The notes: generated by a model not told the origin, from the letters alone. A stretch of 64,000 nt of DNA from Terriglobia bacterium (GCA_020073485.1 JAIQFB010000008.1:114541-178540); one strand, 5' to 3'. Numbered from the stretch's first letter, positions 1-9,689 are shown. Numbers and translations: made by a program.

Positions 1-2286
1 GACCAGAGAGACGTCACCTGTGGCAGCCTGGGGCGAAACAGTGATGTTGAGGTTCACGTTCTGACCATGCGTAATACTCACGGGAATCCCATTGTTGAGC
101 GATAAACTCGTAGTAGTCGGGGAGAAATTTGCCTGACTCCAACCGTGTACCAAGTTGAAAGCATTCACCGAACCGAGGCCTGTCGCCAAGTCATATCCCG
201 CACTGGCGTTGTACCCGGAGAGCACACCGTAGGAATCCGCACTGTTGCTCACCGTGCAATTCGGGCTGCCCTTCGCGCAGGGCATGGCGATCGTACCTGA
301 GGTCACGTCGTTGAAGATACACCCGGACGCCGGAGTGGCGCTGGCACTGCAATTCAATGCTTTCTGCGATTGCAGGGAGGCCAATTTGTACAGCACGTAG
401 TTGGCGTTGCCCTGCCCCGCCGAATTTGTAGATTGATTCACCAGCGCCATAATTCCGGCAAAGGCCGGGGCGGAGGCAGAGGTGCCTCCCACGCCCAGAA
501 AAGTGGACTCAAGCCCGTTTAGGCTGCAGGAGGGGTTGCCCGGAACCCGATCGGCCTCGCACACGATATAAGAGCTGTCCATAAAGCCGTTGCTCGCAAA
601 AAGGGAGACGTCGGGGATATCTCTTGCGCCATCGGCAGGCACCCCAGGCGCGGACTGCCAGGACGGTTTGCTGTAGCCGCCCGAGCAACTGGAAACATTC
701 GCTCCATTCGAGGTGGTGCAGTTGCTCTTCCCTCCGCCACCCCCGACCGACACGACACGACCCGCCAATTGAGAATTGTTGCAGGCAGCTTCCGCGTTGC
801 TCCCCGCTCCCAGCGTGACATAGGCGCCGTTTGTACACGAATCGTTCCAGGTGGTCTCCGGAACATAGCCGAGGACAGAAGCTTGCTGCGGATTGTTGTT
901 TAAACTCCAGTACGGGCTGACCACCCCGAATTTGAACGTTGCGCCGAAATTCGCGAAATCAGTGCCGCCCACGGCAACACCGTATGGCGAGGAAGCCAGG
1001 CCGCTGACGGCGAGACCATGCGTCGCAGGATCCGGCGTGCTGCCGGAATAGGTGTCGCACCGCGCCGATCCCTCGTCGCCAGAGGAGTTAATGAACGTGA
1101 TGCCTTCCGCCGCAGCCTGCTCGCGAATGGCATTCTCAAAGGCGTTGCCGGAAGTTCCCACAAACATTTCGCACTCGCCAAAACTCTCGCTCATCACCGG
1201 GGCAAGATCATTTTCGACAATATACAGGGCGGACAGGTCGACGCCGTCGGTCGCCGCTGTTGATCCCGCAGCCACCAGCTTGATGGTCGCCCCGGGCGCT
1301 ACTGCACCGGACCACTCCACATCCAGGTCCGCCTCTGTTTCCGCGCCTGAAACGAACCCCGGATCCGCCCCGTTCAAAATCACCTGTGGATCGTTGGCAG
1401 GCAGTCCAAATAGGTTCCGGAAATCGCGCACATCCTGGATATTGATGTTGCTAATGCCGACGATGGCGATCGATTGTCCAGTCCCGTCGATCGCCGGACT
1501 TTGATTCCATAATGGTTGCACGTTGTAAATTTTTGCAAAATCGGATGGGCCCACGAGGTAGCAGTAGTTGGTGATCTGACAATGATTCGGGTCCGGCAGT
1601 GTGTAATCGGGATTCTGAGCCCGCACCTCTCCAGTGGCCTTCGACCTGGAAAATGCTCCAGCCACGCGGTGCATGGGCTGCTTCGGAAAATTGTGTAGCG
1701 AAACCACTCCGGCGACGACCGGGCTCAGCGCCTGGGGAATTTGCGGATCGCTGGCGTTGGCCCAGTGTTCTTCGCCGTTGACAGCGTACTTATGAATCTC
1801 CGTGTGGAAGGCCTGCTGCACCTGTGCGGCCGTGCCTGAAAACTCGATGGTCGTACGCCCCCGGCCAACCTGGGTTACCTGAAACCCATACGACTGAAGC
1901 CATGCGGTGATCGCCTGGATGTCCTGATCGCTGGGTCCGAATTGCTGGCCGAACGCGTCCGGGGTGAGCCACTGATGGTAGGCCGGCGAGTTCCGGTCCT
2001 GCTGGTCGTCCAGCAACTTTTGCAGCGCCGCCTCCTGTGCCGCGCTGCGTTGCAGGACCAGTTGCATGCGCTGCATGGGAAGATCGGGCGGCGCGGCGCC
2101 GCGGTCAAATTGCGGCTGCGCCAGGGGGTGCGTATTTCCGCGCAGAGTAACGAGCGACGATTCCGTGACGCTTTGCACAATGCGCGACTGCGGTGAGGCC
2201 GATTGCGGCCAGGTTTGCGAGGGAACGAAAATCCAGAAAAGGAGGAGGCAGGCGAGTCTTTGCAGCAACCGGGGCCTTACTTGCAT
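1..2286 (-). CDS. Sedolisin (S53) protease with pro-kumamolisin activation domain, C-terminus cut by window edge
   Basis: One uninterrupted reading frame of 762 codons runs off the left edge without a stop. The ATG at 2286 follows an AGAGGAG ribosome site and starts a hydrophobic signal peptide. Residues about 50-200 resemble the pro-kumamolisin activation domain (YHQWLTPDAFGQQFG). The mature S53 domain follows. The family's acid triad is visible: E318 and D322 in ETEADLD, and the nucleophile S603 in GGTSASAP. A SSGDEGS segment holds the likely oxyanion aspartate. After the catalytic domain the sequence enters an Ig-like stretch (TTTSLSLNNG) that continues outside the window. Members are secreted, acid-active endopeptidases that self-process. 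The family and export are well supported; the substrate is unknown. Confidence 0.93.
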   Translation of the reverse strand, partial: MQVRPRLLQRLACLLLFWIFVPSQTWPQSASPQSRIVQSVTESSLVTLRGNTHPLAQPQFDRGAAPPDLPMQRMQLVLQRSAAQEAALQKLLDDQQDRNSPAYHQWLTPDAFGQQFGPSDQDIQAITAWLQSYGFQVTQVGRGRTTIEFSGTAAQVQQAFHTEIHKYAVNGEEHWANASDPQIPQALSPVVAGVVSLHNFPKQPMHRVAGAFSRSKATGEVRAQNPDYTLPDPNHCQITNYCYLVGPSDFAKIYNVQPLWNQSPAIDGTGQSIAIVGISNINIQDVRDFRNLFGLPANDPQVILNGADPGFVSGAETEADLDVEWSGAVAPGATIKLVAAGSTAATDGVDLSALYIVENDLAPVMSESFGECEMFVGTSGNAFENAIREQAAAEGITFINSSGDEGSARCDTYSGSTPDPATHGLAVSGLASSPYGVAVGGTDFANFGATFKFGVVSPYWSLNNNPQQASVLGYVPETTWNDSCTNGAYVTLGAGSNAEAACNNSQLAGRVVSVGGGGGKSNCTTSNGANVSSCSGGYSKPSWQSAPGVPADGARDIPDVSLFASNGFMDSSYIVCEADRVPGNPSCSLNGLESTFLGVGGTSASAPAFAGIMALVNQSTNSAGQGNANYVLYKLASLQSQKALNCSASATPASGCIFNDVTSGTIAMPCAKGSPNCTVSNSADSYGVLSGYNASAGYDLATGLGSVNAFNLVHGWSQANFSPTTTSLSLNNGIPVSITHGQNVNLNITVSPQAATGDVSLV

Positions 2287-2620
2287 CTCGCAAACTCCTC
2301 TGGAAGACCTGATGGCCGCGCATTATCGTATAGGTAAGATAATTTGCAAAGGCTTTATGTACATATTAGATAGGTCATCGCATGGCACGGTTCTCTCCTA
2401 CTTCGTGAATCGAAGGCAGATAGCTATGGAATGATTTCGGACGAGGTTGGCTGCCGCCTCATGCCCCGCAGTTTCCTTTTCCGCGTCTTCCTGCCAACAA
2501 TTACACAAGTATTACAAAGAGACTCCCTCCCCCATGCTAACTTTGATTTGCAAGAGAGCACGCCCCGCAACCCCAGTGCCGAAGAACAAAAAAGAACAAG
2601 AAGGACAAAAGGACAAGAGA
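2287..2620. other. Divergent intergenic region between protease and desaturase
   Basis: This 334-base spacer separates the leftward protease from the rightward desaturase and must hold both promoters. A good leftward promoter candidate is described separately. The part between 2350 and 2420 is unusually AT-rich for this genome. I see no further gene; open frames that extend the desaturase upstream have no ribosome site and an unconvincing composition. Confidence 0.5.
2322..2349 (-). promoter_or_regulatory. Candidate sigma-70-like promoter of the sedolisin gene
   Basis: Read leftward, TTGCAA (2344-2349) is followed after 16 bases by GATAAT (2322-2327). This lies 36 bases upstream of the start codon and its AGAGGAG ribosome site. 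Placement and hexamers fit a housekeeping promoter. There is no experimental support. Confidence 0.45.
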
Positions 2621-3529
2621 ATGGCCACAGCCTTGAGACGCGATAAAACATTCACGCAGCCGGTGAACAAGATCACGACCTTCTTCATGGTCGCCTTCCA
2701 TATCGGCGCGATTGCCGCCCTGTTCATGTTTGGATGGAAACCGGCCTTGCTGGCCGTCGTGCTCTGGTGGGTTACCGGGAGCCTCGGAATCGGCATGGGG
2801 TATCACAGACTGCTCACGCACCGCGGCTACAAGACGCCAAAATGGGTGGAATATTTCCTCACCATTTGCGGCACGATGGCCCTGGAAGGCGGGCCCATCT
2901 TCTGGGTGGCCACGCACCGCGTCCATCATCAGAATACGGATAAGGAAGGTGATCCGCATTCTCCGCGCGACGGCGGTTTCTGGTCGCACATGGGATGGAT
3001 CATCACCGGCAAGGCCATGCACAATAAGCTCGATTCCCTGCTGCCCTACGTTCCCGATCTTCGCAAGGATAAATTCCATGTCTGGATCAGCGAGTGGCAT
3101 TGGGTGCCCCTGACCGTGCTCGGCGTTGCGTTGCTCGCGTTTGGCGGATTGCCCTATCTGATGTGGGGGATTTTCCTCAGAACGGTTTTCGGTCTTCACT
3201 CCACTTGGCTGGTGAATTCCGCGACGCACATGTGGGGATCGCAGCGCTACATGACCGGCGACACGTCCACCAACAGTTTCTGGGTGGCCATCCTCACCTT
3301 TGGCGAGGGCTGGCACAATAATCACCACGCCGTGCCGCAGTCGGCACGCCATGGCCTGGCCTGGTACGAGATCGATTTGAACTGGTACGGAATCTGCGCG
3401 TTGCGCACGCTTGGCCTGGCCTGGGATATTTCGCTTCCAAAGCTCGGCGCCGCAAAGCCGCAAAATGCCAACCCTGTGTTCCAACCCGTCGAGGACGCCC
3501 CTGCCCCTCAAGAGGCAATCGGCGACTAA
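2621..3529 (+). CDS. Acyl-CoA/acyl-lipid delta-9-type fatty acid desaturase
   Basis: This 302-residue integral-membrane di-iron desaturase introduces a double bond into a saturated acyl chain. All three histidine boxes are present: HRLLTH (H62, H67), HRVHH (H99, H102, H103) and HNNHH (H232, H235, H236) in the usual EGWHNNHH context. Four or so hydrophobic segments surround them. The ATG at 2621 was chosen because the protein then begins just before the first conserved region and a purine-rich AAGGACAAGAG lies upstream; the open frame extends further back without a convincing start. A strong terminator follows. A two-component system lies downstream but beyond that terminator, so a functional link (membrane-fluidity control) is only speculation. 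Confidence 0.92.
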   Translation: MATALRRDKTFTQPVNKITTFFMVAFHIGAIAALFMFGWKPALLAVVLWWVTGSLGIGMGYHRLLTHRGYKTPKWVEYFLTICGTMALEGGPIFWVATHRVHHQNTDKEGDPHSPRDGGFWSHMGWIITGKAMHNKLDSLLPYVPDLRKDKFHVWISEWHWVPLTVLGVALLAFGGLPYLMWGIFLRTVFGLHSTWLVNSATHMWGSQRYMTGDTSTNSFWVAILTFGEGWHNNHHAVPQSARHGLAWYEIDLNWYGICALRTLGLAWDISLPKLGAAKPQNANPVFQPVEDAPAPQEAIGD

Positions 3530-3558
3530 GAGCTTTCCACATTCCCAGAATGAGGAAG

Positions 3559-3594
3559 AAACCGCGGAACGTCTTCCGCGGTTTTCTTGTTTTT
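3559..3594 (+). terminator. Rho-independent terminator of the desaturase gene
   Basis: A perfect 11-bp stem (3559-3569 with 3574-3584) closes a four-base CGTC loop and runs into a T-rich tail (TTTTCTTGTTTTT). It sits 30 bases after the desaturase stop. Confidence 0.92.
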
Positions 3595-3596
3595 CA

Positions 3597-3671
3597 GTAG
3601 GACAGGCTTCAGCCTGTCGGTTTTCTGTCAGGCCTCCGAGCAGAAACCCGACAGGCTGAAGCCTGTCATAC
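3597..3671. repeat. Dispersed GTAGGACAGGCTTCAGCCTGTC palindrome pair (family 1)
   Basis: Two inverted copies of GACAGGCTTCAGCCTGTC, each itself palindromic, flank a short spacer. Related copies occur at 9690-9847, 12659-12733, 48944-49020 and 63060-63084, always between genes. The layout (outer GTAGGAC ... GTCCTAC inverted ends) is that of a REP/MITE-like element without coding capacity. Confidence 0.8.
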
Positions 3672-3743
3672 TGCCCCCAAACAAAAACCTGATTTTCCTA
3701 GTTTCCGATCCGTACGGGCGAGTATAGTTTTACTCAGCCCACG

Positions 3744-4649
3744 ATGCGCATTACGAACCGAACCAGAAAGATAGCCATTTTCGTCACGCTGGGCGCCTGC
3801 CTGGTGGGCCTTGCAGTGGCGCTGAACGTCACCTGGATCCTGCTCAACTGGCGTGAAATGGTTCCGCTGGTCTTCGGAATAATAATATTCACCCTGATCA
3901 TCGCGGGACTCGTCGTATACACGGTTTTCCTGGTCCGCGAAATCCACAAGAACGAACAGCAGGACAGTTTTCTGAACGCCGTGACACATGAACTGAAGAC
4001 TCCCATCGCCTCGATTCGCCTGTACCTGGAAACGCTGCAGAGCCGGCAAATCAGCGACGCGCAGCGCCAGGATTTTTACCGCATCATGCTGGAAGATACC
4101 GACCGGCTGTTCGGCACGGTGGAGCAGATTCTGAAGGCGGGCGAAGCGCGCCATGCCGGCGCCAAGCGGAACTGGGAGGAGGTCGATTTCTCCGGCATCG
4201 TCGCGGAAACCGTGGAGCTCACGCGGCTGCGCCACCACCTGCCGCCCGAGGCCATGCGCCTCACCGCCGCTCCGGCCGAAAAACTCCTGGTCAAGGGGAA
4301 CCCCCAGGAACTTCGCACCGCGGTCTTCAACCTGGTGGAAAACGCCGTGAAATATTCAGGCGAGAAAAAAGATATTGTCGTCGACCTGCAGACTCCGAAC
4401 ATGGATACGATCCTGCTGCAGGTGCAGGATCAGGGAGTGGGGATTCCGCCGACCGAATTGAAACGGATTTTCAAACGGTTTTACCGCGTGGCAAATTCCG
4501 CGTCAGGCCGGGTCAAGGGCACGGGCCTCGGCCTGTTCATTGTGCGTTCGATTGCGCGCCGCCATGGCGGCGAAGCGTTTGCCGAAAGTGAAGGCGCGGG
4601 CCGCGGCAGCATGTTCACGTTGCGCCTTCCCAGGGTCTACCACGTATGA
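3744..4649 (+). CDS. Membrane sensor histidine kinase
   Basis: This 301-residue kinase has two N-terminal membrane segments (about 9-29 and 39-65) with only a short loop between them, so it probably senses within or near the membrane. There is no clear HAMP domain. The phosphoacceptor is H82 in VTHELKTPIASIRLYLE. The ATPase domain shows the N box (NLVENAVKYS), G1 (DQGVGIP), F box (FKRFYRV) and G2 (GTGLGLFIV). Its stop overlaps the start of the response regulator by ATGA, so the two are translationally coupled and almost certainly partners. The signal is unknown. Confidence 0.95.
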   Translation: MRITNRTRKIAIFVTLGACLVGLAVALNVTWILLNWREMVPLVFGIIIFTLIIAGLVVYTVFLVREIHKNEQQDSFLNAVTHELKTPIASIRLYLETLQSRQISDAQRQDFYRIMLEDTDRLFGTVEQILKAGEARHAGAKRNWEEVDFSGIVAETVELTRLRHHLPPEAMRLTAAPAEKLLVKGNPQELRTAVFNLVENAVKYSGEKKDIVVDLQTPNMDTILLQVQDQGVGIPPTELKRIFKRFYRVANSASGRVKGTGLGLFIVRSIARRHGGEAFAESEGAGRGSMFTLRLPRVYHV

Positions 4650-5392
4650 GCCGCATCCTCGTGGTCGAGGATGAAGCGCATCTGGCCGAAGGCCTACGCT
4701 TCAATCTGGAGCAGGAGGGCCATTCGGTTCAGGTGAATGCCACCGGCGAGGAAGCCCTAAAGCGCCTGGTGGGCAATAAGGAAGAATTCGACGCGGTGGT
4801 CCTGGACGTGATGCTTCCCGGACAGGACGGATTTTCAGTAGCCCGCGCGCTGCGCGCCGCCAAGAATTATGTGCCAGTCCTGATGCTGACGGCTCGCTCG
4901 CGTCCCGAGGATGTGCTGGAAGGATTTGCGGCTGGCGCCGACGATTATTTGCCCAAGCCGTTCAACCTGGCTATTCTCATTGCGCGCGTGCAGAGCCTGT
5001 TGCGCCGCAAAATCTGGCAGCATGGCGCGGCCCAGCCCGCGGCAAAATCCGCTGGGCGCGCCGCGGAGTCTCCGGAAGCGTTCCATTTCGCTGGAAAAAT
5101 CGTGGACTTCGAAAATCTGCGCCTGCACGTCGGCAAGCAGGTCCTGCAGCTCACTCTCATGGAATCGGAACTGCTGCGCTACCTGATCCAGAACACTGGC
5201 CATCCCGTCTCGCGAAAAGCCATCCTGGAAAATGTGTGGGGCTTGCATGAAGATACCGACACGCGCGCCATCGACAACTTCATCGTCCGCCTGCGCCGGT
5301 ACATCGAGGAAGAGCCTTCAAAGCCGCGCCACCTGGTGACCGTGCGGGGACTCGGCTATGAATTCATTCCGTTTCCGGATAAGAAAAAGTAA
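4646..5392 (+). CDS. OmpR/PhoB-family response regulator
   Basis: This 248-residue regulator has an N-terminal receiver domain with the acidic pocket D9/E10, phosphoacceptor D54 (DVMLPGQDG), T82 and K104 (LPKPF). A linker of about 40 residues leads to a C-terminal winged-helix DNA-binding domain ending in the typical VRGLGYEF strand. It is coupled by a 4-base overlap to the upstream histidine kinase. Targets cannot be read from the sequence. Confidence 0.96.
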   Translation: MSRILVVEDEAHLAEGLRFNLEQEGHSVQVNATGEEALKRLVGNKEEFDAVVLDVMLPGQDGFSVARALRAAKNYVPVLMLTARSRPEDVLEGFAAGADDYLPKPFNLAILIARVQSLLRRKIWQHGAAQPAAKSAGRAAESPEAFHFAGKIVDFENLRLHVGKQVLQLTLMESELLRYLIQNTGHPVSRKAILENVWGLHEDTDTRAIDNFIVRLRRYIEEEPSKPRHLVTVRGLGYEFIPFPDKKK

Positions 5393-5429
5393 AACTCACT
5401 TCACAAACTCTGGAAAAACTCACGTGGCC

Positions 5430-5516
5430 GTCATTCCGAGGCATACTTCTGCCGAGGAATCCCTCGTTCGGTTGCGTTCAATACCCGGAGCGATTCCTCG
5501 CTTCGCTCGGAATGAC
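5430..5516. repeat. Dispersed GTCATTCCGA...TCGGAATGAC element (family 2)
   Basis: An 87-base element has terminal inverted repeats GTCATTCCGA / TCGGAATGAC and internal GAGGAATCCCT / GATTCCTC arms. Similar elements lie at 14714-14796 and 60767-60855, all intergenic. When translated they give the RHSERSEESL-type peptide that is a known annotation artefact. Confidence 0.8.
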
Positions 5517-5605
5517 GAGGAAATGGGCTGATTCCGCGAAGTGGAACAAAAAAATCAAAACCAAACAAGCCGAAGTCGAAGATCCCGGCCCAGTCGGGAC
5601 CTTTT

Positions 5606-7309
5606 CTACTTTTGCTCATCCAACAATTCCAGCTTGAGAATGGACGCGCCATGGTTGCTGCCGACCCACACGGTGACCGGCGTGGTCGAATTGTCGACAA
5701 ACATTTTCCGCACATTCGTATTTCTGGGCATCAGGTATTCCACCATCCGCCCGGTCTTGGGATCGAGCCGGGTCAGGCGGTCGGTCATCGTGTTTCCGCC
5801 CCACGCTTCGCCATTCTTGTCGGCGGCCACGTCGTAAGGAAAAGTCCACGGCGTCGGCGGCGTCCACTCTTTCATCGACAAGTCCTTGGTGTTGAACACG
5901 CCGATCTTGTTGCCGCCGAATTCGCCGAACCAGAACAGTCCCTTCGCGTCAATCGAGCCGCGCCGCGGATTGGAATCCTTGGTGGGCGTTTTGTAAAACG
6001 TGATTTCGCCCGTCTTGGCGTCCACGCGCCCCACCTGATCCGCGCCGAACACCGTGAAGTAGATATTATTCTGCTCGTCGGGCGTGATGTCGTAGATATT
6101 CGGGCTGGGATTCGGAAACGGCTTGAACGTTTCAAATTTTCCGGTAGCCGGGTCCAGCCGGTAAATCGTGTACGTTCCGGAGTCTTCCAGCCAGACCTTG
6201 CCGTCCACTTTCGACCGCGTGGGATTCACTTCGGTGATTTGCGTGTAAATCGTGTTGAGATCGCCGGGCAGGCTGAAGGTCTGGAAGGTTGAAGTCTTCT
6301 TATCGAATTTGGCGACGGCTCCCTGATACATCATCCCGATCCAAGGATTGCCATCCTCGTCCTCGCGCAGCGCGAGTTCGCCCTTGGGAGAATTCGGCTT
6401 CAGAATAGGAACCGGGAACTCTTGCACTTTGCCCGTCTTGGCATCGAGCTTCCCTAGAATCTGCTCGCCGAAACAGATGTACCAGACCATGCCGTCGGAA
6501 TCGACATACACGTCGTGCGGCTGCCGGGTTCGCGCCGGAAGATCGTATTCGGTGATGATCGCGCGGGTCGCCGCGCCCTTGGGCCGAGGGAATGTCTTGA
6601 GCGGGTAGCTGTAACTACCGCCCTGGCTCAAATTGACGCTGGCCAGGAATTCGGCCCGTTTGCGCACGACGTTGGCTTCCCGGTTCAGCGATTCTTCGCC
6701 CGCCACCTGGGCCTGATTGGCCAGGCGAGGAGCGAGCCGCACTTGCGGCATCAGCGGAATGCTCTGGTTGACGTAGGTCGCCATGCGCTCCTGCACGGCC
6801 ACGAATTCGTCGGCATCGTGCGTGGAGCTGAGCGGGCGAAGCAGCGTGTGGCAAACCGTGCAGTAGCGCAGTTGCGCTTTCTGCTCGGGAGTTCCCGGCA
6901 TGCTGTTTAGCCATTCCGCGTTGGTGAGCTGCGCGGCAAGATTCAAGGTCTTGATCAGCTTCAGGTCGGCTTCCGCGTGGCCCGTAGCCGGAATATCCAC
7001 GGTGGACGGGCCTTCCAGGTCATACCCCGCCGCGCGAATCCGGATGGCATAGCGTCCCGCGCCGAGCCTGGACGCGGGAAAAGAATAACGCCCATGCGCA
7101 TTGCTCGATACGGTCACCGAGATCGTAGAGTCGTCCTTCTTCGCGGTGACCAGAACGCCCTCCATTGGGCCTTCTTCCATCGAGGTCACCTGCCCGGACA
7201 ACGCCGCCGTGGGAGACGCTTTCGCCTGCGCGAACGCGAATTGTTCGGGGAGCGATATCCCGCTACCAAGCAAAGTGACTGCAAGAATCAGAAAGCCCGT
7301 TGCCCTCAT
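5606..7309 (-). CDS. Exported protein: carboxypeptidase-like domain, heme-c motif and Vgb-like beta-propeller
   Basis: This 567-residue protein has an N-terminal signal peptide and then a carboxypeptidase-regulatory-like Ig fold (about 35-115, ALSGQVT...GVLVTAKK...GRYSF...AGYD). A CTVCH heme-c site follows (C150, C153, H154). From about 240 to the end there are repeated strands of the streptogramin-lyase/NHL propeller type (PHDVYVDSDGMVWY, GKLDAKTGKVQEF, RLDPKTGRMVEY). Virginiamycin B lyase has a similar propeller, but the heme motif and the fusion make a drug-lyase role unlikely; a periplasmic electron-transfer or binding role is inferred. The catalytic His/Glu residues of Vgb could not be assigned. 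It lies downstream of, and parallel to, the M13 peptidase with a 147-base gap. Confidence 0.85.
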   Translation of the reverse strand: MRATGFLILAVTLLGSGISLPEQFAFAQAKASPTAALSGQVTSMEEGPMEGVLVTAKKDDSTISVTVSSNAHGRYSFPASRLGAGRYAIRIRAAGYDLEGPSTVDIPATGHAEADLKLIKTLNLAAQLTNAEWLNSMPGTPEQKAQLRYCTVCHTLLRPLSSTHDADEFVAVQERMATYVNQSIPLMPQVRLAPRLANQAQVAGEESLNREANVVRKRAEFLASVNLSQGGSYSYPLKTFPRPKGAATRAIITEYDLPARTRQPHDVYVDSDGMVWYICFGEQILGKLDAKTGKVQEFPVPILKPNSPKGELALREDEDGNPWIGMMYQGAVAKFDKKTSTFQTFSLPGDLNTIYTQITEVNPTRSKVDGKVWLEDSGTYTIYRLDPATGKFETFKPFPNPSPNIYDITPDEQNNIYFTVFGADQVGRVDAKTGEITFYKTPTKDSNPRRGSIDAKGLFWFGEFGGNKIGVFNTKDLSMKEWTPPTPWTFPYDVAADKNGEAWGGNTMTDRLTRLDPKTGRMVEYLMPRNTNVRKMFVDNSTTPVTVWVGSNHGASILKLELLDEQK

Positions 7310-7456
7310 CAGTTGCTCCTCGCCAGTGGGTCCAATAAAGAGACGAATTTCACAAAAGTTTGCGGCCCGCTACAAAATAAATATAGATGTTAAAGAACAA
7401 AACTTACGACCGCAAAGCAGTTTTACAGCTGCACGATACTAATTCCCCGATTGCGC

Positions 7457-9580
7457 TCACCAAATCTGGCAGCGAATCGCCGCGGGCCGCACCATGGCGT
7501 CCCCTTCCTTGCATTCAAAAGCCTGGCCGAATTCAGGCATGTTGGACGGCGCGGCGATGGCCCGGAAATGCCCCAGGGGATGCGGGTTGGTATTCACCAT
7601 CAGGCGCTCGAATTCCGGCCTGTCGTTGGCCGCCCAGATCTGTGAGTAGGCCAGGAAAAATCGCTGGTCGGGCGTAAGGCCGTTGATCAGCGGAGACTTT
7701 TTGCCTTCCAGCGTCTTATGCAAGGCGCGATAGGCAATGTTCAAGCCGCCCAGGTCGGCGATGCTTTCGCCAAGCACCAGCTTGCCGTTTTCGTGAATAT
7801 CGTCCTGCACTTTATAGCCGTCGAATTGCTTTTCGATGCAATCGGCGCGCATGTTGAAATTCTTCTCGTCATCCGGAGTCCACCAGTCGCGCAAATTTCC
7901 CTTGGCGTCGAATTGCCGGCCTTCGTCGTCGAAGCCGTGCGTCATCTCGTGCCCGATGACCGCGCCCATCGCGCCATAGTTGGAAGCGTCGTCGGCATTG
8001 GGATCGAAAAACGGCGGCTGCAATATGCCGGCGGGAAACACGATTTCATTCATTTCCGGATCGTAATACGCGTTCACCGTGGGCGGCGTCATGCCCCACT
8101 CGTTGCGATCGACCGGCTTGCCGATTTTGTTGAGATCGCGCTTGAATTCAAATTGCGAGCCGCGCATGAGGTTGAGAACGAGCGGCCCGCGGTCCACATT
8201 GAACGCCGAGTAATCGCGCCACTTGTCCGGGTACCCGATCTTGCGCGTGAACGAGGAAAGCTTGTCTAGTGCCTGCTTGCGCGTGGCCGGTCCCATCCAG
8301 GAGAGCGTATTCAAATCATCCCGCAGGGCTACGGTCAACTGGTTCACCATTTCCAGAGCGCGGGCCTTGGCCACAGGAGGAAAATACTTCTGCACATAAA
8401 TCTGTCCCAGCGCCTCGCCCAGCTGGCGGTCGGTGACCGAAACGCACCGCTTCCAGCGCGGCAGCAATTCCTTGGTCCCCTGGAGCTTGCGCCCGTTGAA
8501 ATCGAAATTTTCATCGACGAACGGCTTCGATAGCCAGGGCGCCGCCGTATTCAGCAGGTGCCAGCGGAGATACACTTTCCAGTCCGCCAGCGAGGTTTCC
8601 TTGAGTTGCAGGTTCACGGCCTCGAAAAATTTCGGAGCGGAAACGTCGACGGAGCTGATGTTGGCGTAGCCGATGTCCTGAAAATAATTGCCCCAGGACC
8701 AGTTCGCCGTGAGCGTCTGCAGTTCGGCGCGGTCCATCTTGTGATAGGTTTTCACCGGATCGCGCTGCTCGACGCGCGTCAGGGAAGCTTCGGCCAGTTT
8801 GGTTTCCAGCGTCATGATCGATTGCGCTTCCGTGGAGGCCTTGGCGGCGCTGTCTCCGGCCAGCTCGAGCATTTTGGCCACGTGCTCCTGATACTGCTCG
8901 CGGAGTTGTTTCGATTTATCGTCCGTCTTGGTGTAGTAATCTCGATCCGGCAATCCCAGCCCGCCCTGGTCGGCTCCGCCAATCACCTGCGAGCTGTTCT
9001 TGGCGTCCTGCGTCGAACCGAAGCCAAACAGCGCGCCGACGCCCAGGCCCTGCAGCCGCGCCACTTCCGACTGCAATTCGCCGGTGTTCTGGATGGCGTC
9101 GATGCGAGCAAATTCCGCATCGAGCGGCTTTATGCCATCCGCATCAATCTGCTTTTCGTCCATGCAACTGGCGTAGAAATCGCCGATCTTCTGCTCGTTC
9201 GATCCCGCCGCCTTCGTGCTTGCTGCTGCATTTTCCAGAATCTGGTGCAGCAGTTCGCGATTTCTCTCCGCCAACTCGTTGAAGCGGCCCCAAGAGGGGT
9301 AAGCGTCCGGAGTGGGATTCTTCTTGATCCACTCGCCGCTGGCGTAATGGTAGAAGTCCTCGCACGGCTTGCAGGTCTTGTCCAGAATCGTCATGTCCAC
9401 GCCATGCGAGCCGCTGTCCGAGGTCTTCGCGTCGCTCGCGGCCTGTCCGGCGCGCAGCAAACCGGCTGCGGCAAGGCCCAAAAGAAGGATGAGCGCGACG
9501 CCAGCGAGGCGCCCGCGAAATACATTTTTCGCCTTCGTGGCGGAATGGGATCCGCCGGCTTCCTGCATAGGGAGTGACAT
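7457..9580 (-). CDS. M13 (neprilysin/PepO-like) zinc metallopeptidase
   Basis: This 707-residue exported or membrane-anchored endopeptidase cleaves short peptides. The zinc site is HEMTH near residue 545 (VIGHEMTHGFDDEGRQFD), with the third ligand in GESIADLGG. The substrate-binding NAYYDP motif, a GILQPPFF segment and the terminal CxxW-type end (IRCQIW) are all family hallmarks. The N-terminus has one hydrophobic segment after about 25 residues. I chose the ATG at 9580, which has an AAGGAGG ribosome site 8 bases upstream; a start 7 codons earlier is open but lacks one. Length matches full-size family members. Confidence 0.94.
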   Translation of the reverse strand: MSLPMQEAGGSHSATKAKNVFRGRLAGVALILLLGLAAAGLLRAGQAASDAKTSDSGSHGVDMTILDKTCKPCEDFYHYASGEWIKKNPTPDAYPSWGRFNELAERNRELLHQILENAAASTKAAGSNEQKIGDFYASCMDEKQIDADGIKPLDAEFARIDAIQNTGELQSEVARLQGLGVGALFGFGSTQDAKNSSQVIGGADQGGLGLPDRDYYTKTDDKSKQLREQYQEHVAKMLELAGDSAAKASTEAQSIMTLETKLAEASLTRVEQRDPVKTYHKMDRAELQTLTANWSWGNYFQDIGYANISSVDVSAPKFFEAVNLQLKETSLADWKVYLRWHLLNTAAPWLSKPFVDENFDFNGRKLQGTKELLPRWKRCVSVTDRQLGEALGQIYVQKYFPPVAKARALEMVNQLTVALRDDLNTLSWMGPATRKQALDKLSSFTRKIGYPDKWRDYSAFNVDRGPLVLNLMRGSQFEFKRDLNKIGKPVDRNEWGMTPPTVNAYYDPEMNEIVFPAGILQPPFFDPNADDASNYGAMGAVIGHEMTHGFDDEGRQFDAKGNLRDWWTPDDEKNFNMRADCIEKQFDGYKVQDDIHENGKLVLGESIADLGGLNIAYRALHKTLEGKKSPLINGLTPDQRFFLAYSQIWAANDRPEFERLMVNTNPHPLGHFRAIAAPSNMPEFGQAFECKEGDAMVRPAAIRCQIW

Positions 9581-9689
9581 GAAAATACCCTCCTTCAGCA
9601 TGCGCTAGACTTCCTACAAGGTGTACGACGGCAGGGTGCCGGAGTCAACAGGATCGTTGCGATGGTCGTTCAACGTAGCGAAACCCGAG

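Noticed and set aside
5606..7309. Virginiamycin B lyase (antibiotic resistance)
   Set aside because: Only the propeller fold is shared; the protein is exported, has a heme-c motif and the lyase residues could not be assigned.
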